Below are positions 43,562 through 51,828 of a DNA stretch of 64,000 bases, one piece after another. Every line of letters starts with the position of its first letter. Position 1 is the stretch's first letter. The DNA lies in the NCBI RefSeq assembly GCF_036021035.1, contig NZ_CP107930.1, positions 248,001 to 312,000 of the forward strand, written 5' to 3'. The stretch comes from Kineococcus sp. NBC_00420 (GTDB lineage: Bacteria; Actinomycetota; Actinomycetes; Actinomycetales; Kineococcaceae). The translations under genes and the position numbers were made by a program. Under the pieces are notes generated by a model that was not told where the DNA came from, ran no database searches, and saw only the letters and a list, made by a program, of their open reading frames with translations.

Positions 43562-44602
43562 ATGACCGCCACCCCGCACCGCACTGCCTCTCCCACGGCG
43601 CCGGCCGCCCCCGGACCGCGGGCGGCGATCATCGTCAACCCCACGAAGTTCGACAACCGCCACGCCGGTTTCCGCGCGCGGCGTGCTGCGGTGGACGAAC
43701 TATTCCTGCAGCGGGGGTGGCAGCGACCGCTGTGGGCGTCCACGGCGGCTGAATTCCCCGGCACGGCCCAGGCTGAGCAGGCGCTACGCGCGGACGTGGA
43801 CGTGGTCGTCGTCGGGGGCGGGGGACGGCACCGTCCGGGCGGTGGCGACCCGGCTCGCCGGTCATGGGGTCCCTCTCGTCCTGCTCGCCGCCGGCACCGG
43901 AAACCTGTGGCCCGCAACCTGGACATCCCGATCGGTGACCTCCACGCCGCGTTCGGGGTGGTCTTCCACGGGATCGATCGGGCCGTCGACGTGGTCCGGG
44001 TGAGCGTCGACCGGACCGGCCACGACGTCGAGCCGGAGGAGCACGTCAGCCTGGTGATGGCCGGTGTGGGGTTCGACGCCGCAGTCATGGCCGGAGCCGG
44101 CCACAGCCTGAAACGGCACCTTGGTCACCTCGCCTACGTCGTCTCCGGGCTGCGTGCCGTTCGCCGCGCCCCCGGAGAGTTCTCGGTGGCGGTGGACGGC
44201 AAAGCGCCCTTGACCCGCCGCAGTCATGGTGCAATGGCGGGCAACTGCGGGACCGTGACGATGGGGCTCACCCTGATGCCCGCGGCCCAGCTCTCGGACG
44301 GTCTCCTCGACGGCGTCGTCTTCGCCCCCCAGAACCTCACCCAGTGGGCACGGCTCCTGCTGCAGGTCGCGCTGCGACGACCGTCTCCGCGACTGATGCC
44401 GACCACCCGGGGCCGGCAGATCCGCATCAGCTGCCCGAACCCGCAGCCCGTGCAGATCGACGGCGACGTCCTCGGGACGGCGGTCGCTCTGACCCTCACC
44501 GTCGACGCCGGCGCGCTGCTGGTGCGCTGCACACCGCGGACGTCCGTCCGCCTCCAGCTGGAGTTGGAGGAGCGGGGCACGGCCCACGGGCTCGCAGCGT
44601 GA
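43562..44602 (+). CDS. diacylglycerol/lipid kinase-like protein with internal frameshift pair
   Basis: A 346-residue frame of the DAGK-catalytic family. N-terminal AAIIVNPTKF and later VSLVMAGVGFDAAVMAG, GNCGTVTMGLTLMP and PVQIDGD fit. The nucleotide-binding block is missing in this frame: between about 43825 and 43909 the expected GDGTVRAVATRLAGHGVP and AAGTGNL are encoded one frame over. An extra G in a G-run and a compensating loss near AACCTGTGG explain this. As written, the catalytic GGDGT motif is destroyed over about 28 residues, so the enzyme is probably inactive unless these are sequence errors. Its stop overlaps the PAP2 gene start. Confidence 0.8.
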   Translation: MTATPHRTASPTAPAAPGPRAAIIVNPTKFDNRHAGFRARRAAVDELFLQRGWQRPLWASTAAEFPGTAQAEQALRADVDVVVVGGGGRHRPGGGDPARRSWGPSRPARRRHRKPVARNLDIPIGDLHAAFGVVFHGIDRAVDVVRVSVDRTGHDVEPEEHVSLVMAGVGFDAAVMAGAGHSLKRHLGHLAYVVSGLRAVRRAPGEFSVAVDGKAPLTRRSHGAMAGNCGTVTMGLTLMPAAQLSDGLLDGVVFAPQNLTQWARLLLQVALRRPSPRLMPTTRGRQIRISCPNPQPVQIDGDVLGTAVALTLTVDAGALLVRCTPRTSVRLQLELEERGTAHGLAA

Positions 44603-45513
44603 TCTCCGGTTCAGCGTCAGGAGGCGCTTCCGGCAGCCCGACCGGAGGTCCCCGGGTAATCCGGGAAGTCCTGGTCCTCGTGGCGCTCTACTCGGCGTAC
44701 ACCCTCACCCGTCTGCTGGCCTCGGACAACCTCGGCATCGCCACCGAGAACGCGCACCGCGTCCTCGCTCTCGAACGGTTCCTCCGGATCGACGGGGAGT
44801 CGTCGATCAACCGCATGGTTGCCGGGACCGGTTGGGCCGCAACGCTGTCCTCGTACTGGTACGCCTCGTTGCACTACGTCGTGACCCTGGGGGTCCTGGT
44901 CGTCCTGCACCGCAGGGCACCGGCCCACTACCGCCGGCTGCGGACCATCCTCGTCGTGGCGACCCTGCTGGCGCTGGTCGGCTACATCCTGCTGCCCACT
45001 GCCCCTCCTCGCCTCCTGGGCGGGTACCTCGACGTCCTGGCGGCGACGTCGGAGCACGGGTGGTGGGGCGCTGACGCCTCCGCACCACGCGGCCTGGGCG
45101 CAGCGACGAACGAACTCGCGGCGATGCCCTCGATGCACGTCGGGTGGTCCGTGTGGGTCGCCATCGCGCTGCGGACGCTCCTCCACCGTCCCCGGCTGCG
45201 CACTCTCGTCTGGGCCTACCCGGCCACCACCACGTTCGTCGTCGTCGCGACGGGGAACCACTGGGTCCTCGACGCGGTCGCCGGGGCCGCCCTCGTCGTC
45301 CTCGTCTCCGGGGTCCTGGGAGCGCGCGTACGCCGGACGCAGTACGCGAGGTCACCACGGACGGACGACGAACGGACGCCGTCTCCCGAGCACAGTGGGC
45401 CGCACACCGCGACGTTCGCGGCGGTGCCCGGCGGAGCACCACGGAACCCGTCGACCAGCACCAGTCCGAGGAACAGGACAGAGGAGGAACCGTGCACATC
45501 GGTGTCGACATGA
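44599..45513 (+). CDS. PAP2-family membrane phosphatase/transferase
   Basis: A 304-residue protein with about five or six hydrophobic segments. It has the PAP2 catalytic signatures AMPSMHVGWSVWVA and GNHWVLDAVAGA; the first KxxxxxxRP motif is absent, as in the AUR1/inositol-phosphotransferase branch. The GTG at 44599 overlaps the kinase stop (GTGA). The last 70 residues are hydrophilic, and the 3' end overlaps the ferredoxin-reductase gene by 22 bases. Lipid kinase plus PAP2 suggests phospholipid or isoprenoid-phosphate turnover. Confidence 0.87.
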   Translation: MISGSASGGASGSPTGGPRVIREVLVLVALYSAYTLTRLLASDNLGIATENAHRVLALERFLRIDGESSINRMVAGTGWAATLSSYWYASLHYVVTLGVLVVLHRRAPAHYRRLRTILVVATLLALVGYILLPTAPPRLLGGYLDVLAATSEHGWWGADASAPRGLGAATNELAAMPSMHVGWSVWVAIALRTLLHRPRLRTLVWAYPATTTFVVVATGNHWVLDAVAGAALVVLVSGVLGARVRRTQYARSPRTDDERTPSPEHSGPHTATFAAVPGGAPRNPSTSTSPRNRTEEEPCTSVST

Positions 45514-47018
45514 CGAAGTGCAAGAGCTACGCGCAGTGCTGCTTCCTGGCCCCCGACACGTTCGAGTTCGACGGCGAGGAGGCCCTCGTCTACGACCCCG
45601 CCCCGGACGACACGCACCGGCTGCGGATCCTGCAGGCCGCGGCCGCGTGCCCGGTCCAGGCCATCCGCATCGACCACCGGGACCTGGAGGCGGACGCGAG
45701 CCCCGCTCCGGCCACCGGAACTCCCGGCAGCCTCACCGCGACGGACCGGGTCGTGGTCGTCGGCGCGTCCCTGGCCGGACTGCGCACCGCGGAGGCGTTG
45801 CGGCGCGAGGGGTTCACCGGCCGTCTCGTCGTCATCGGGGCGGAGAGCCACGAACCCTATGACCGGCCGCCCCTGTCCAAGCAGGTCCTCACCGGCACGA
45901 CGTCCGCCGGGGACACCACCCTCCCCCGGACCCGGGACGTGGACGCCGAGTGGCGGCTCGGTGTCGCCGCGACCGGCCTCGACCTCGACGCCCACGAGGT
46001 GGTGCTCGCCGGCGGTGAACGCGTCGGGTTCGACCGTCTCGTCATCGCCACCGGCAGCAGCGCCCGGCCGTGGCCCGACGCGGAACAGGCTGCGCTGGAG
46101 GGGGTGCACACGCTGCGCACCGCCGACGACGCGGCCGGACTGCGCCGGCACCTGCAGGACCGGCCGAGGAGGGTCCTGGTCGTCGGTGGTGGTTTCACCG
46201 GATCGGAGGTCGCCTCCGTCTGCCGGACGCTGGACCTGCCGGTGACGCTGATCGACCGCGGACCCGCACCCCTCACCGGGGGTCTCGGCGAGGCGGTCGG
46301 CGCCGTCGCCGCGGAGATCCAGCGCGAGCACGGCGTCGACCTGCGCTCCCGCACCAGCGTCACCGCGCTCGAGGGCGACGCCGACGGGCGACTCCGACGC
46401 GCACGCCTCTCCGACGGCAGCACGCTCGAGGTCGACGTCGCCGTGATCGCCCTGGGGGCCGTGCGCAACGTCGGGTGGTTGGTCGAGGCGGGACTCGACG
46501 CGGACGAACGTGGGGTGACGGTCGACGCGCAGTGCCGGGCCCTCGACCGCGACGGGCAAGTCGTCCCCCACGTGTTCGTCGCCGGCGACGTCGCCCGTTT
46601 CCCGCACCCGATCCTCGACGGAGGCCTGCTCTCGGTCGAGCACTGGGGCAACGCCGTCGCCCAGGCGGAGGTCGTCGCCCACAACCTGGTGACGGGCGGC
46701 ACCGCCGAGCACGACGCGGTTCCGGTCTTCTGGTCCATCCAGTTCGGCCACGTCCTCAAGGCCGTTGGCGTCCCGTCCTGCGCGGACGAGAGCGTGGTGG
46801 CCCAGGGTTCCCTGGAGTCCCGGTCCTTCGTCGTCGTCTACGGCGCCCGCGGCCGGACGGTGGGGGCCGTCGCCCTCGATCAGTCCAAGTGGCTGGACCA
46901 CTACGCGCGCCAGATCGCGGCCGGCGCACCGTTCCCACCGCGGGACCGCACCGTCCACGGCCCCCCGAACCTGACCACCGTTTCTGCCGGCGCCCGTCCC
47001 ACGGCATCGGTCCAGTAA
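45492..47018 (+). CDS. ferredoxin-ferredoxin reductase fusion
   Basis: A 508-residue fusion. Residues 1-65 form a small iron-sulfur ferredoxin with Cys in MTKCKSYAQCC and ACPVQAI, the spacing of [3Fe-4S] ferredoxins that serve P450s. Residues 80-480 are a putidaredoxin-reductase-type flavoprotein: VVVVGASLAGLRTAEALR (FAD), ESHEPYDRPPLSK, VLVVGGGFTGSEVAS (NADH) and HVFVAGDVARF. The GTG at 45492 has GAGGAGG upstream. Fusion puts both electron carriers in one chain, immediately upstream of the P450 they should reduce. Confidence 0.92.
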   Translation: MHIGVDMTKCKSYAQCCFLAPDTFEFDGEEALVYDPAPDDTHRLRILQAAAACPVQAIRIDHRDLEADASPAPATGTPGSLTATDRVVVVGASLAGLRTAEALRREGFTGRLVVIGAESHEPYDRPPLSKQVLTGTTSAGDTTLPRTRDVDAEWRLGVAATGLDLDAHEVVLAGGERVGFDRLVIATGSSARPWPDAEQAALEGVHTLRTADDAAGLRRHLQDRPRRVLVVGGGFTGSEVASVCRTLDLPVTLIDRGPAPLTGGLGEAVGAVAAEIQREHGVDLRSRTSVTALEGDADGRLRRARLSDGSTLEVDVAVIALGAVRNVGWLVEAGLDADERGVTVDAQCRALDRDGQVVPHVFVAGDVARFPHPILDGGLLSVEHWGNAVAQAEVVAHNLVTGGTAEHDAVPVFWSIQFGHVLKAVGVPSCADESVVAQGSLESRSFVVVYGARGRTVGAVALDQSKWLDHYARQIAAGAPFPPRDRTVHGPPNLTTVSAGARPTASVQ

Positions 47019-47053
47019 ACCCAGCCCGAGCCTTCGAGAGGACATCCGAAACC

Positions 47054-48361
47054 ATGACCAGAACCACCGCGACCACAACCGGCGTGACCACAACGGGCGT
47101 GACCACGACAACCGAGAACCCCGATGAGTTGTGGGCCGATCTGCTGGAACACGGTAACCGCGTCGACCCTTACCCGCTCTATGCCCGGCTGCGGGCGGAA
47201 CCCGTGCGGCGCCTCGCCGACGGCGCGTTCGTCGTCAGCGGTTATGAGGAGATCCTCCAGCTCACCGGCGACCCACGGATCAGTTCCGAACCCGGCAAGG
47301 CGCAGCCGTCGGACGATCGTGCGGGCCACGACGAGGACGGCGCCGCGGATCCCGGGCTCACCTCCGCGTTCGTGATGCTCGACCCGCCGAAGCACGACCG
47401 GCTGCGCCGGCAGACGATGCGCCACTTCGGTCCCCCGCACGCCGCCGGGTACGTCGACGGCCTCCGCGCCGAGATCCACCGCGTCGCGAACGACCTCATC
47501 GACGGGTTCGGCGACCGCCGGGAGATCGACCTCGTCGCCGACTTCGCCTACCCGCTCCCGGTCTGGATGATCTGCGACGTCCTCGGCGTCCCGGCCGAGG
47601 ACGAACCCCTGTTCCACGCCTGGAGCGAGGCGATCATCGCTCCGGCCGAGGCCACCACGCCGGAGGAGAACGAGGAGAAGCAGCGGGAAGCCGCCGCCGC
47701 GACCGGGCAGATGGCCCGCTACCTCGGGGCCCTCGCGGAGTCCCGGCGCGGCGACGGACAGGGAGACCTGCTGTCCGGCCTCGTCAACGACCACGGTCCC
47801 GACGGGGCGATGTCCTCCGTCGAGGTGCTCAACACCTCGATCATGCTGCTGATCGGAGGTCACGAGACCACCGTCAACATGATCGCCAACGGAGTCCTGA
47901 CCCTGCTCCGCCACCCGGACGTGCTCGCCCGTGTGCGGCAGGACCCGGACGTCATGCCGCGGGTCTTCGAGGAGCTCCTGCGCCTCGAACCTCCCGCGCA
48001 GGTCACCCCGAAGTACGTGGCCCTCGCTGACGTCCAGGTCGACGATGTCACGATCCCGGCCGGCGCTCCGGTGTGGATGGTCTGGGCCGCGGCGAACCGC
48101 GATCCGCGCCACTTCAGCGACCCCGACCGCCTCGACCCCGACCGCGAGGCGATCGACCACCTCGGTTTCGGGGCCGGACTCCACAGCTGCTTCGGTGCGC
48201 CGCTGGCCCGGCTCGAGACGCAGATCGCCCTGAACGAGTTGTTCCGGCGCCTGGTGAACCCGCGCCTGGTCACCGACCCGCCCCCGTACCGGCGCAACCC
48301 CTTCCTCCGGGGGCCCGCGAGCCTGCGGCTCACCTTCGACGGAGTCCTCCCCGCCGGCTGA
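47054..48361 (+). CDS. cytochrome P450
   Basis: A 435-residue soluble bacterial P450. The I-helix oxygen-binding motif is LLIGGHETTVNM, the ExxR pair is in VFEELLRLEPPA, and the heme loop is FGAGLHSCFGAPLAR with the Cys ligand. A Thr-rich N-terminal 20 residues precede the first helix. The ATG at 47054 lies 36 bases after the reductase stop. With the fused redox partner it should hydroxylate a small hydrophobic substrate, and the downstream dehydrogenase could oxidise the alcohol, as in terpene or camphor catabolism. That substrate class is inference. Confidence 0.95.
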   Translation: MTRTTATTTGVTTTGVTTTTENPDELWADLLEHGNRVDPYPLYARLRAEPVRRLADGAFVVSGYEEILQLTGDPRISSEPGKAQPSDDRAGHDEDGAADPGLTSAFVMLDPPKHDRLRRQTMRHFGPPHAAGYVDGLRAEIHRVANDLIDGFGDRREIDLVADFAYPLPVWMICDVLGVPAEDEPLFHAWSEAIIAPAEATTPEENEEKQREAAAATGQMARYLGALAESRRGDGQGDLLSGLVNDHGPDGAMSSVEVLNTSIMLLIGGHETTVNMIANGVLTLLRHPDVLARVRQDPDVMPRVFEELLRLEPPAQVTPKYVALADVQVDDVTIPAGAPVWMVWAAANRDPRHFSDPDRLDPDREAIDHLGFGAGLHSCFGAPLARLETQIALNELFRRLVNPRLVTDPPPYRRNPFLRGPASLRLTFDGVLPAG

Positions 48362-48552
48362 TCCCGCCGGCTGATCCCGCCGGCTGATCCCGCCGGCTGA
48401 TCCCGCCGGCTGATCCCGCCGACTGATCCCGCCGACTGATCCCGCCGACTGATCCCGCCGACTGATCCCGCCGGCTGATCCCGCCGGGTGACCGCGTCGA
48501 CTGATCCCGCCGACTGATCCCGCCGGCTGATCCCGCCGGGTGACCGCGTCGG
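48358..48552 (+). repeat. 13-bp tandem repeat, 15 units, starting on the P450 stop codon
   Basis: Fifteen head-to-tail 13-mers with consensus CTGATCCCGCCGG. Units 5-8 and 12 end in A, and units 11 and 15 are the variant GTGACCGCGTCGR. The P450 TGA is inside the first unit. Because 13 is not a multiple of 3, the TGA recurs in all three plus frames. A related 13-mer repeats four times at 61525-61576. Confidence 0.97.
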
Positions 48553-48578
48553 ATCCGACGGGTGACGACAACTCCTCC

Positions 48579-48598
48579 TGTACTGCGTTCGCAGTACA
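48579..48598. promoter_or_regulatory. palindrome, candidate operator of the response regulator (site 1)
   Basis: TGTACTGCGTTCGCAGTACA has perfect 9-bp arms around TT. It lies 138 bases before the sensor-kinase start. The core TACTGCGnnCGCAGTACACG is repeated at 50624-50643. It could also act as a small terminator hairpin, but the repeat before the dehydrogenase favours a protein site. Confidence 0.65.
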
Positions 48599-48736
48599 CG
48601 AGGGGTGTCCCGGGGGAGGACGCCACCGGAGGAGTCCTGGGCGACGATGGCCGGTGTCAGGCAGCGACCGGAACGACGAGGGGACGTGGATCCAGACCGA
48701 TGACGATGCGAGCACTGGTCGTGCAGTCTGAGCACC

Positions 48737-49957
48737 GTGGTTGAGCCGTCGAAGGATCCGGCCGCCCTCGAGGCCGTGGGCGACCGTCCCCGATGGCCTC
48801 CACCCGTCTATCTGCTCACGGGCGGGGCGCACGTCGCGACCTTCGCCGCCTTGACGGTCGCGGTCGTCACCAGCACGGGCAACCACCACGCTGCGCTGCT
48901 GTGCGCCGTGCTGTCCGGCGCGGGCACGCTCCTGACCACGCGCCGTCCCTGCCCCGGTTTCGTCCTGACGGCAGCGGTCCCTCTGTTCGCGGTCGTCGCG
49001 CACCTCGATCCGCTCATCTTCTGGACCGTCACCGTCTTTACGACCTTCGCCGTCACGGTTCGCGGGCTGCCGGCACCGGTCACCGCTCCCGTCGCGTGCC
49101 TCACGAGCCTCGCCGCCGAGGCCCTCGCCACCGGGACCGTCAGCGTCCACGCCAACCCCGTGGCCTCCATCGCCGGCTTCTGCGCCCTCATGTCGGCCCT
49201 GGCCGGGAGTTCGGTGCGCGCTCAGCACCGGTACTGGCTGGCCGTGCGTCAGCGGACCCTGGACGCCGTCGCCACCCGGGAGTCGCTCGTGCGGCGTAGC
49301 GTCGCCGAGGAGCGCGTCCGCATCGCCCGCGACCTGCACGACAGCGTGGGCCACCACATCGCGGTGCTCAGCATGCATCTGGGCGCCGCCGAGGTCAGCC
49401 TGCCCACCGGTTCGGACGTGCCCCTCGGGCACCTGAGGAACGCCCGCGGCAGCGTCCAGGACGTGCTCGCCGAGGTGCAGCAGATCCTCGCCGTGCTCCG
49501 ACTGGAGACCGGGGCCGACGACCTCGTACCCACCCCGGAACTCAGCCACGTCTCGGAACTGGTCGCGTCCTTTCGCAACGCCGGTCTCGACCTCGAGGAA
49601 CATCTGACGGGATGCGACCTGCTCCTCCCCCACGACGTTTCCGCTGCCGCCTACCGCATCGCCCAGGAGGCCCTGACGAACGCCCAGAAGCACGGGACGC
49701 ACGGCGTGCGGTTCACCGTCCACGCCGATGAGGAGACAGTGAGGATCGAAGTGGTAAACACCATGAAGAAGACACCCGGCGCACAGGCCGGCACACGTTC
49801 CCGCACGACGCCCAGCACGTCGGCGGGTCGTGGGGGCAGAGGCCTGGTCGGGGTGGGCGAACGTGCCGAATCGGTGGGCGGCCGCATCGAGTTCCACGAG
49901 CAGGGCGGCCTGTTCTCCTTCCGCGCTGAACTGCCCGTGCACGGCGGACGAGCGTGA
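48737..49957 (+). CDS. NarL-type sensor histidine kinase
   Basis: A 406-residue kinase. About five hydrophobic segments form an N-terminal membrane domain (residues 25-155) without a large extracytoplasmic loop. The dimerisation domain has the phospho-His in IARDLHDSVGHHIAVLSM. The HATPase part has AYRIAQEALTNAQKHG (N box) and RGLVGVGERAESVGGRIEF. The GTG at 48737 lies soon after the palindrome at 48579. The stop overlaps the regulator start by four bases. With so little exposed sensor surface it may sense a membrane-soluble compound. Confidence 0.93.
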   Translation: MVEPSKDPAALEAVGDRPRWPPPVYLLTGGAHVATFAALTVAVVTSTGNHHAALLCAVLSGAGTLLTTRRPCPGFVLTAAVPLFAVVAHLDPLIFWTVTVFTTFAVTVRGLPAPVTAPVACLTSLAAEALATGTVSVHANPVASIAGFCALMSALAGSSVRAQHRYWLAVRQRTLDAVATRESLVRRSVAEERVRIARDLHDSVGHHIAVLSMHLGAAEVSLPTGSDVPLGHLRNARGSVQDVLAEVQQILAVLRLETGADDLVPTPELSHVSELVASFRNAGLDLEEHLTGCDLLLPHDVSAAAYRIAQEALTNAQKHGTHGVRFTVHADEETVRIEVVNTMKKTPGAQAGTRSRTTPSTSAGRGGRGLVGVGERAESVGGRIEFHEQGGLFSFRAELPVHGGRA

Positions 49958-50613
49958 TCCGCGTGGCGCTGGTCGACGACCAGGAGATGATCCGCACGGG
50001 GTTGCGCACCATCATCAACGCCCATCCCCGCCTCACCGTCGTCGCCGAGGCCGCCGACGGTCTCGCCGCCCTCGACCTGCTCGACTCCGTTCAGGTCGAC
50101 GTCGTGGTCATGGACATCCGGATGCCCGGGATCGACGGCGTCGAGGCCACCCGCAGGATCCGGGCCCGCCCGTCGTCAGAACAGGTCCGCATCCTCGTCC
50201 TCACCACCTTCGACCAGGACGAGAACGTGCTGCGCGCCCTGCAGGCCGGTGCGGACGGCTTCTTCGGCAAGGGCGCCGGACCCACGGAGATCACCGACGG
50301 AATCCTCGGCCTGCACGACGGCGACAAGGCGTTGTCGCGACCGGCCGTCACCGCCCTGGTCGAACACGTCGCCGACCGCACCCCCGTTCCCGGCGACCCG
50401 GAGATCTCCGCCCGCTTCGAACAACTCACCGCCCGCGAACTCGAGGTGGTCAAAGCCATCGTCACCGGACTCGACAACGCCGAGATCGCGGCCAGCTTCT
50501 TCGTCTCCCCGTTCACCGTGAAGACCCACGCGAACCGCGCCATGAGCAAGGTCGGTGCCCGCGACCGCGCACAGCTCGTCTCCCTCGCCGTCCGAGCCGG
50601 CATGCGTCCCTGA
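49954..50613 (+). CDS. NarL/LuxR-family response regulator
   Basis: A 219-residue regulator. The receiver domain has the acidic pair in ALVDDQEM, the phospho-acceptor Asp in VVVMDIRMPGIDG, and the conserved Lys in GFFGKGAGP. The C-terminal LuxR helix-turn-helix is LTARELEVVKAIVTGLDNAEIAASFFVSPFTVKTH. It overlaps the kinase gene by four bases (GTGA). Two matching palindromes bracket this gene pair and are plausible binding sites, one in front of the kinase and one in front of the dehydrogenase. Confidence 0.95.
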   Translation: MIRVALVDDQEMIRTGLRTIINAHPRLTVVAEAADGLAALDLLDSVQVDVVVMDIRMPGIDGVEATRRIRARPSSEQVRILVLTTFDQDENVLRALQAGADGFFGKGAGPTEITDGILGLHDGDKALSRPAVTALVEHVADRTPVPGDPEISARFEQLTARELEVVKAIVTGLDNAEIAASFFVSPFTVKTHANRAMSKVGARDRAQLVSLAVRAGMRP

Positions 50614-50623
50614 CGCCCCCGCC

Positions 50624-50643
50624 TACTGCGGACGCAGTACACG
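50624..50643. promoter_or_regulatory. palindrome, candidate operator of the response regulator (site 2)
   Basis: TACTGCGGACGCAGTACACG matches site 1 (48579-48598) at 18 of 20 positions, the two differences being the spacer between the arms. It lies 80 bases upstream of the dehydrogenase ATG. Confidence 0.68.
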
Positions 50644-50722
50644 TCGCTGGTCTCGGCGCACGACGACGACGGGGGCGAGTTCCGCGAGAGTTGATTCGCC
50701 ACAACGCATCCCGAGGAGAATC

Positions 50723-51739
50723 ATGAGATCCGTCCACGTCACCGCCCCCGCCACGAACTCCTGGGTCGAGGTTGCCCGCCCGACGACCGGCCCCACAGAC
50801 GTCTTACTGAAGGTCCGCGCCTGCGGCATCTGCGGATCGGACGCCCTGTACTCCACCCACGGCGGCATCCCGCCCCGCCAGGGCGCCACCCCGCTGGGAC
50901 ACGAACCCGCGGCCGAGGTCGTCGAGGTCGGCGCCCAGGTCGTGGGGATCACCGTCGGAGACCACGTCGTCGTCGACACCATGGCCTTCGCCGACGGGTT
51001 GCTCGGCAGCGGGGGCGCCCAGGGCGCGCTCTCCGAATTCGTCCTCGTCACCGACGCCGCACCTGGACGCCAACTGAAGGTCATCCCGGACCACGTGCCG
51101 TGGGAGGTCGCCGCGCTCAACGAGCCGATGGCCGTCGCCCTGCACGCCGTCAACCGCACCGACCCGAAGCCCGGCGACAAGGTCGTCGTGTTCGGCGCCG
51201 GACCCATTGGGCTCGGCGCGGTCCTGGCCTACCGGCGCAAGGGCGTTGGGCACGTCGTCGTGATCGACATCCTGCCCTCCCGCCTCGAGAAGGCCCTGCA
51301 GGTGGGAGCCGACGCGGTGATCAACTCCGCCGAGGAGGACGTCGCGGCCCGCCTCGTGGAATTGCACGGGGACGGTTCCTCGGCCCACGTCCGCGGGGTC
51401 CGCCCCGGGACCGACGTCTACCTCGACGCGGCCGGCGCACCGGCGGTCCCTCGCACCGTGACGTCGATCGCCAAGCACGGCGCGACCTTCGGCGTCGTCG
51501 CCGTGCACAAGAAACCCGTCGAGATCGACTTCGGAGCCGTCCTGACGACGGAACTGAACCTGGTCTGGGCGATGGGTTACCCGACTGAGATCTTCGAGGT
51601 GACCGACGACATCGTCGAAAACTGGGAGAAGTACGCCCTCATCATCAGTGATGTCCTGCCCTTCGTTCGGGCTCTGGACGCGCTGTCGCTGGCGGCCACC
51701 CCGGGAGCTGCGGACAAGGTTGTAGTGCTCTTCGATTAA
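50723..51739 (+). CDS. Zn-type alcohol dehydrogenase
   Basis: A 338-residue medium-chain dehydrogenase. The catalytic Cys is in RACGICGSDALYS, with LGHEPAAEVVEVG and the NAD loop FGAGPIGLGAVLAY. The usual structural-zinc Cys cluster is absent: that region reads DTMAFADGLLGSGGAQG. The ATG at 50723 has GAGGAG upstream. It follows the two-component genes and a palindrome, so it is probably induced by them. It would oxidise the alcohol made by the P450; this is inferred from context only. Confidence 0.9.
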   Translation: MRSVHVTAPATNSWVEVARPTTGPTDVLLKVRACGICGSDALYSTHGGIPPRQGATPLGHEPAAEVVEVGAQVVGITVGDHVVVDTMAFADGLLGSGGAQGALSEFVLVTDAAPGRQLKVIPDHVPWEVAALNEPMAVALHAVNRTDPKPGDKVVVFGAGPIGLGAVLAYRRKGVGHVVVIDILPSRLEKALQVGADAVINSAEEDVAARLVELHGDGSSAHVRGVRPGTDVYLDAAGAPAVPRTVTSIAKHGATFGVVAVHKKPVEIDFGAVLTTELNLVWAMGYPTEIFEVTDDIVENWEKYALIISDVLPFVRALDALSLAATPGAADKVVVLFD

Positions 51740-51828
51740 TACACCTGCCCCACCCAGGACAGCAGCAACCAGGTCTCTAACGCCGCATGTGCGAGCTCGG
51801 ATCAGCGCTGGCGGTGCCCCAAGCAGCT

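Noticed and set aside
45216-47111. A 631-codon minus-strand frame
   Set aside because: Antisense shadow of the ferredoxin-reductase and PAP2 genes, caused by high GC at third codon positions; no recognisable domain.
48358-48552. CRISPR array
   Set aside because: The 13-bp units are directly adjacent with no spacers, and no cas genes are present.
46901-49942. A 1013-codon open frame on the minus strand
   Set aside because: It lies antisense to the P450, the 13-bp repeat and the sensor kinase, all with clear family motifs. Its translation is low-complexity and includes the repeat read in all phases.
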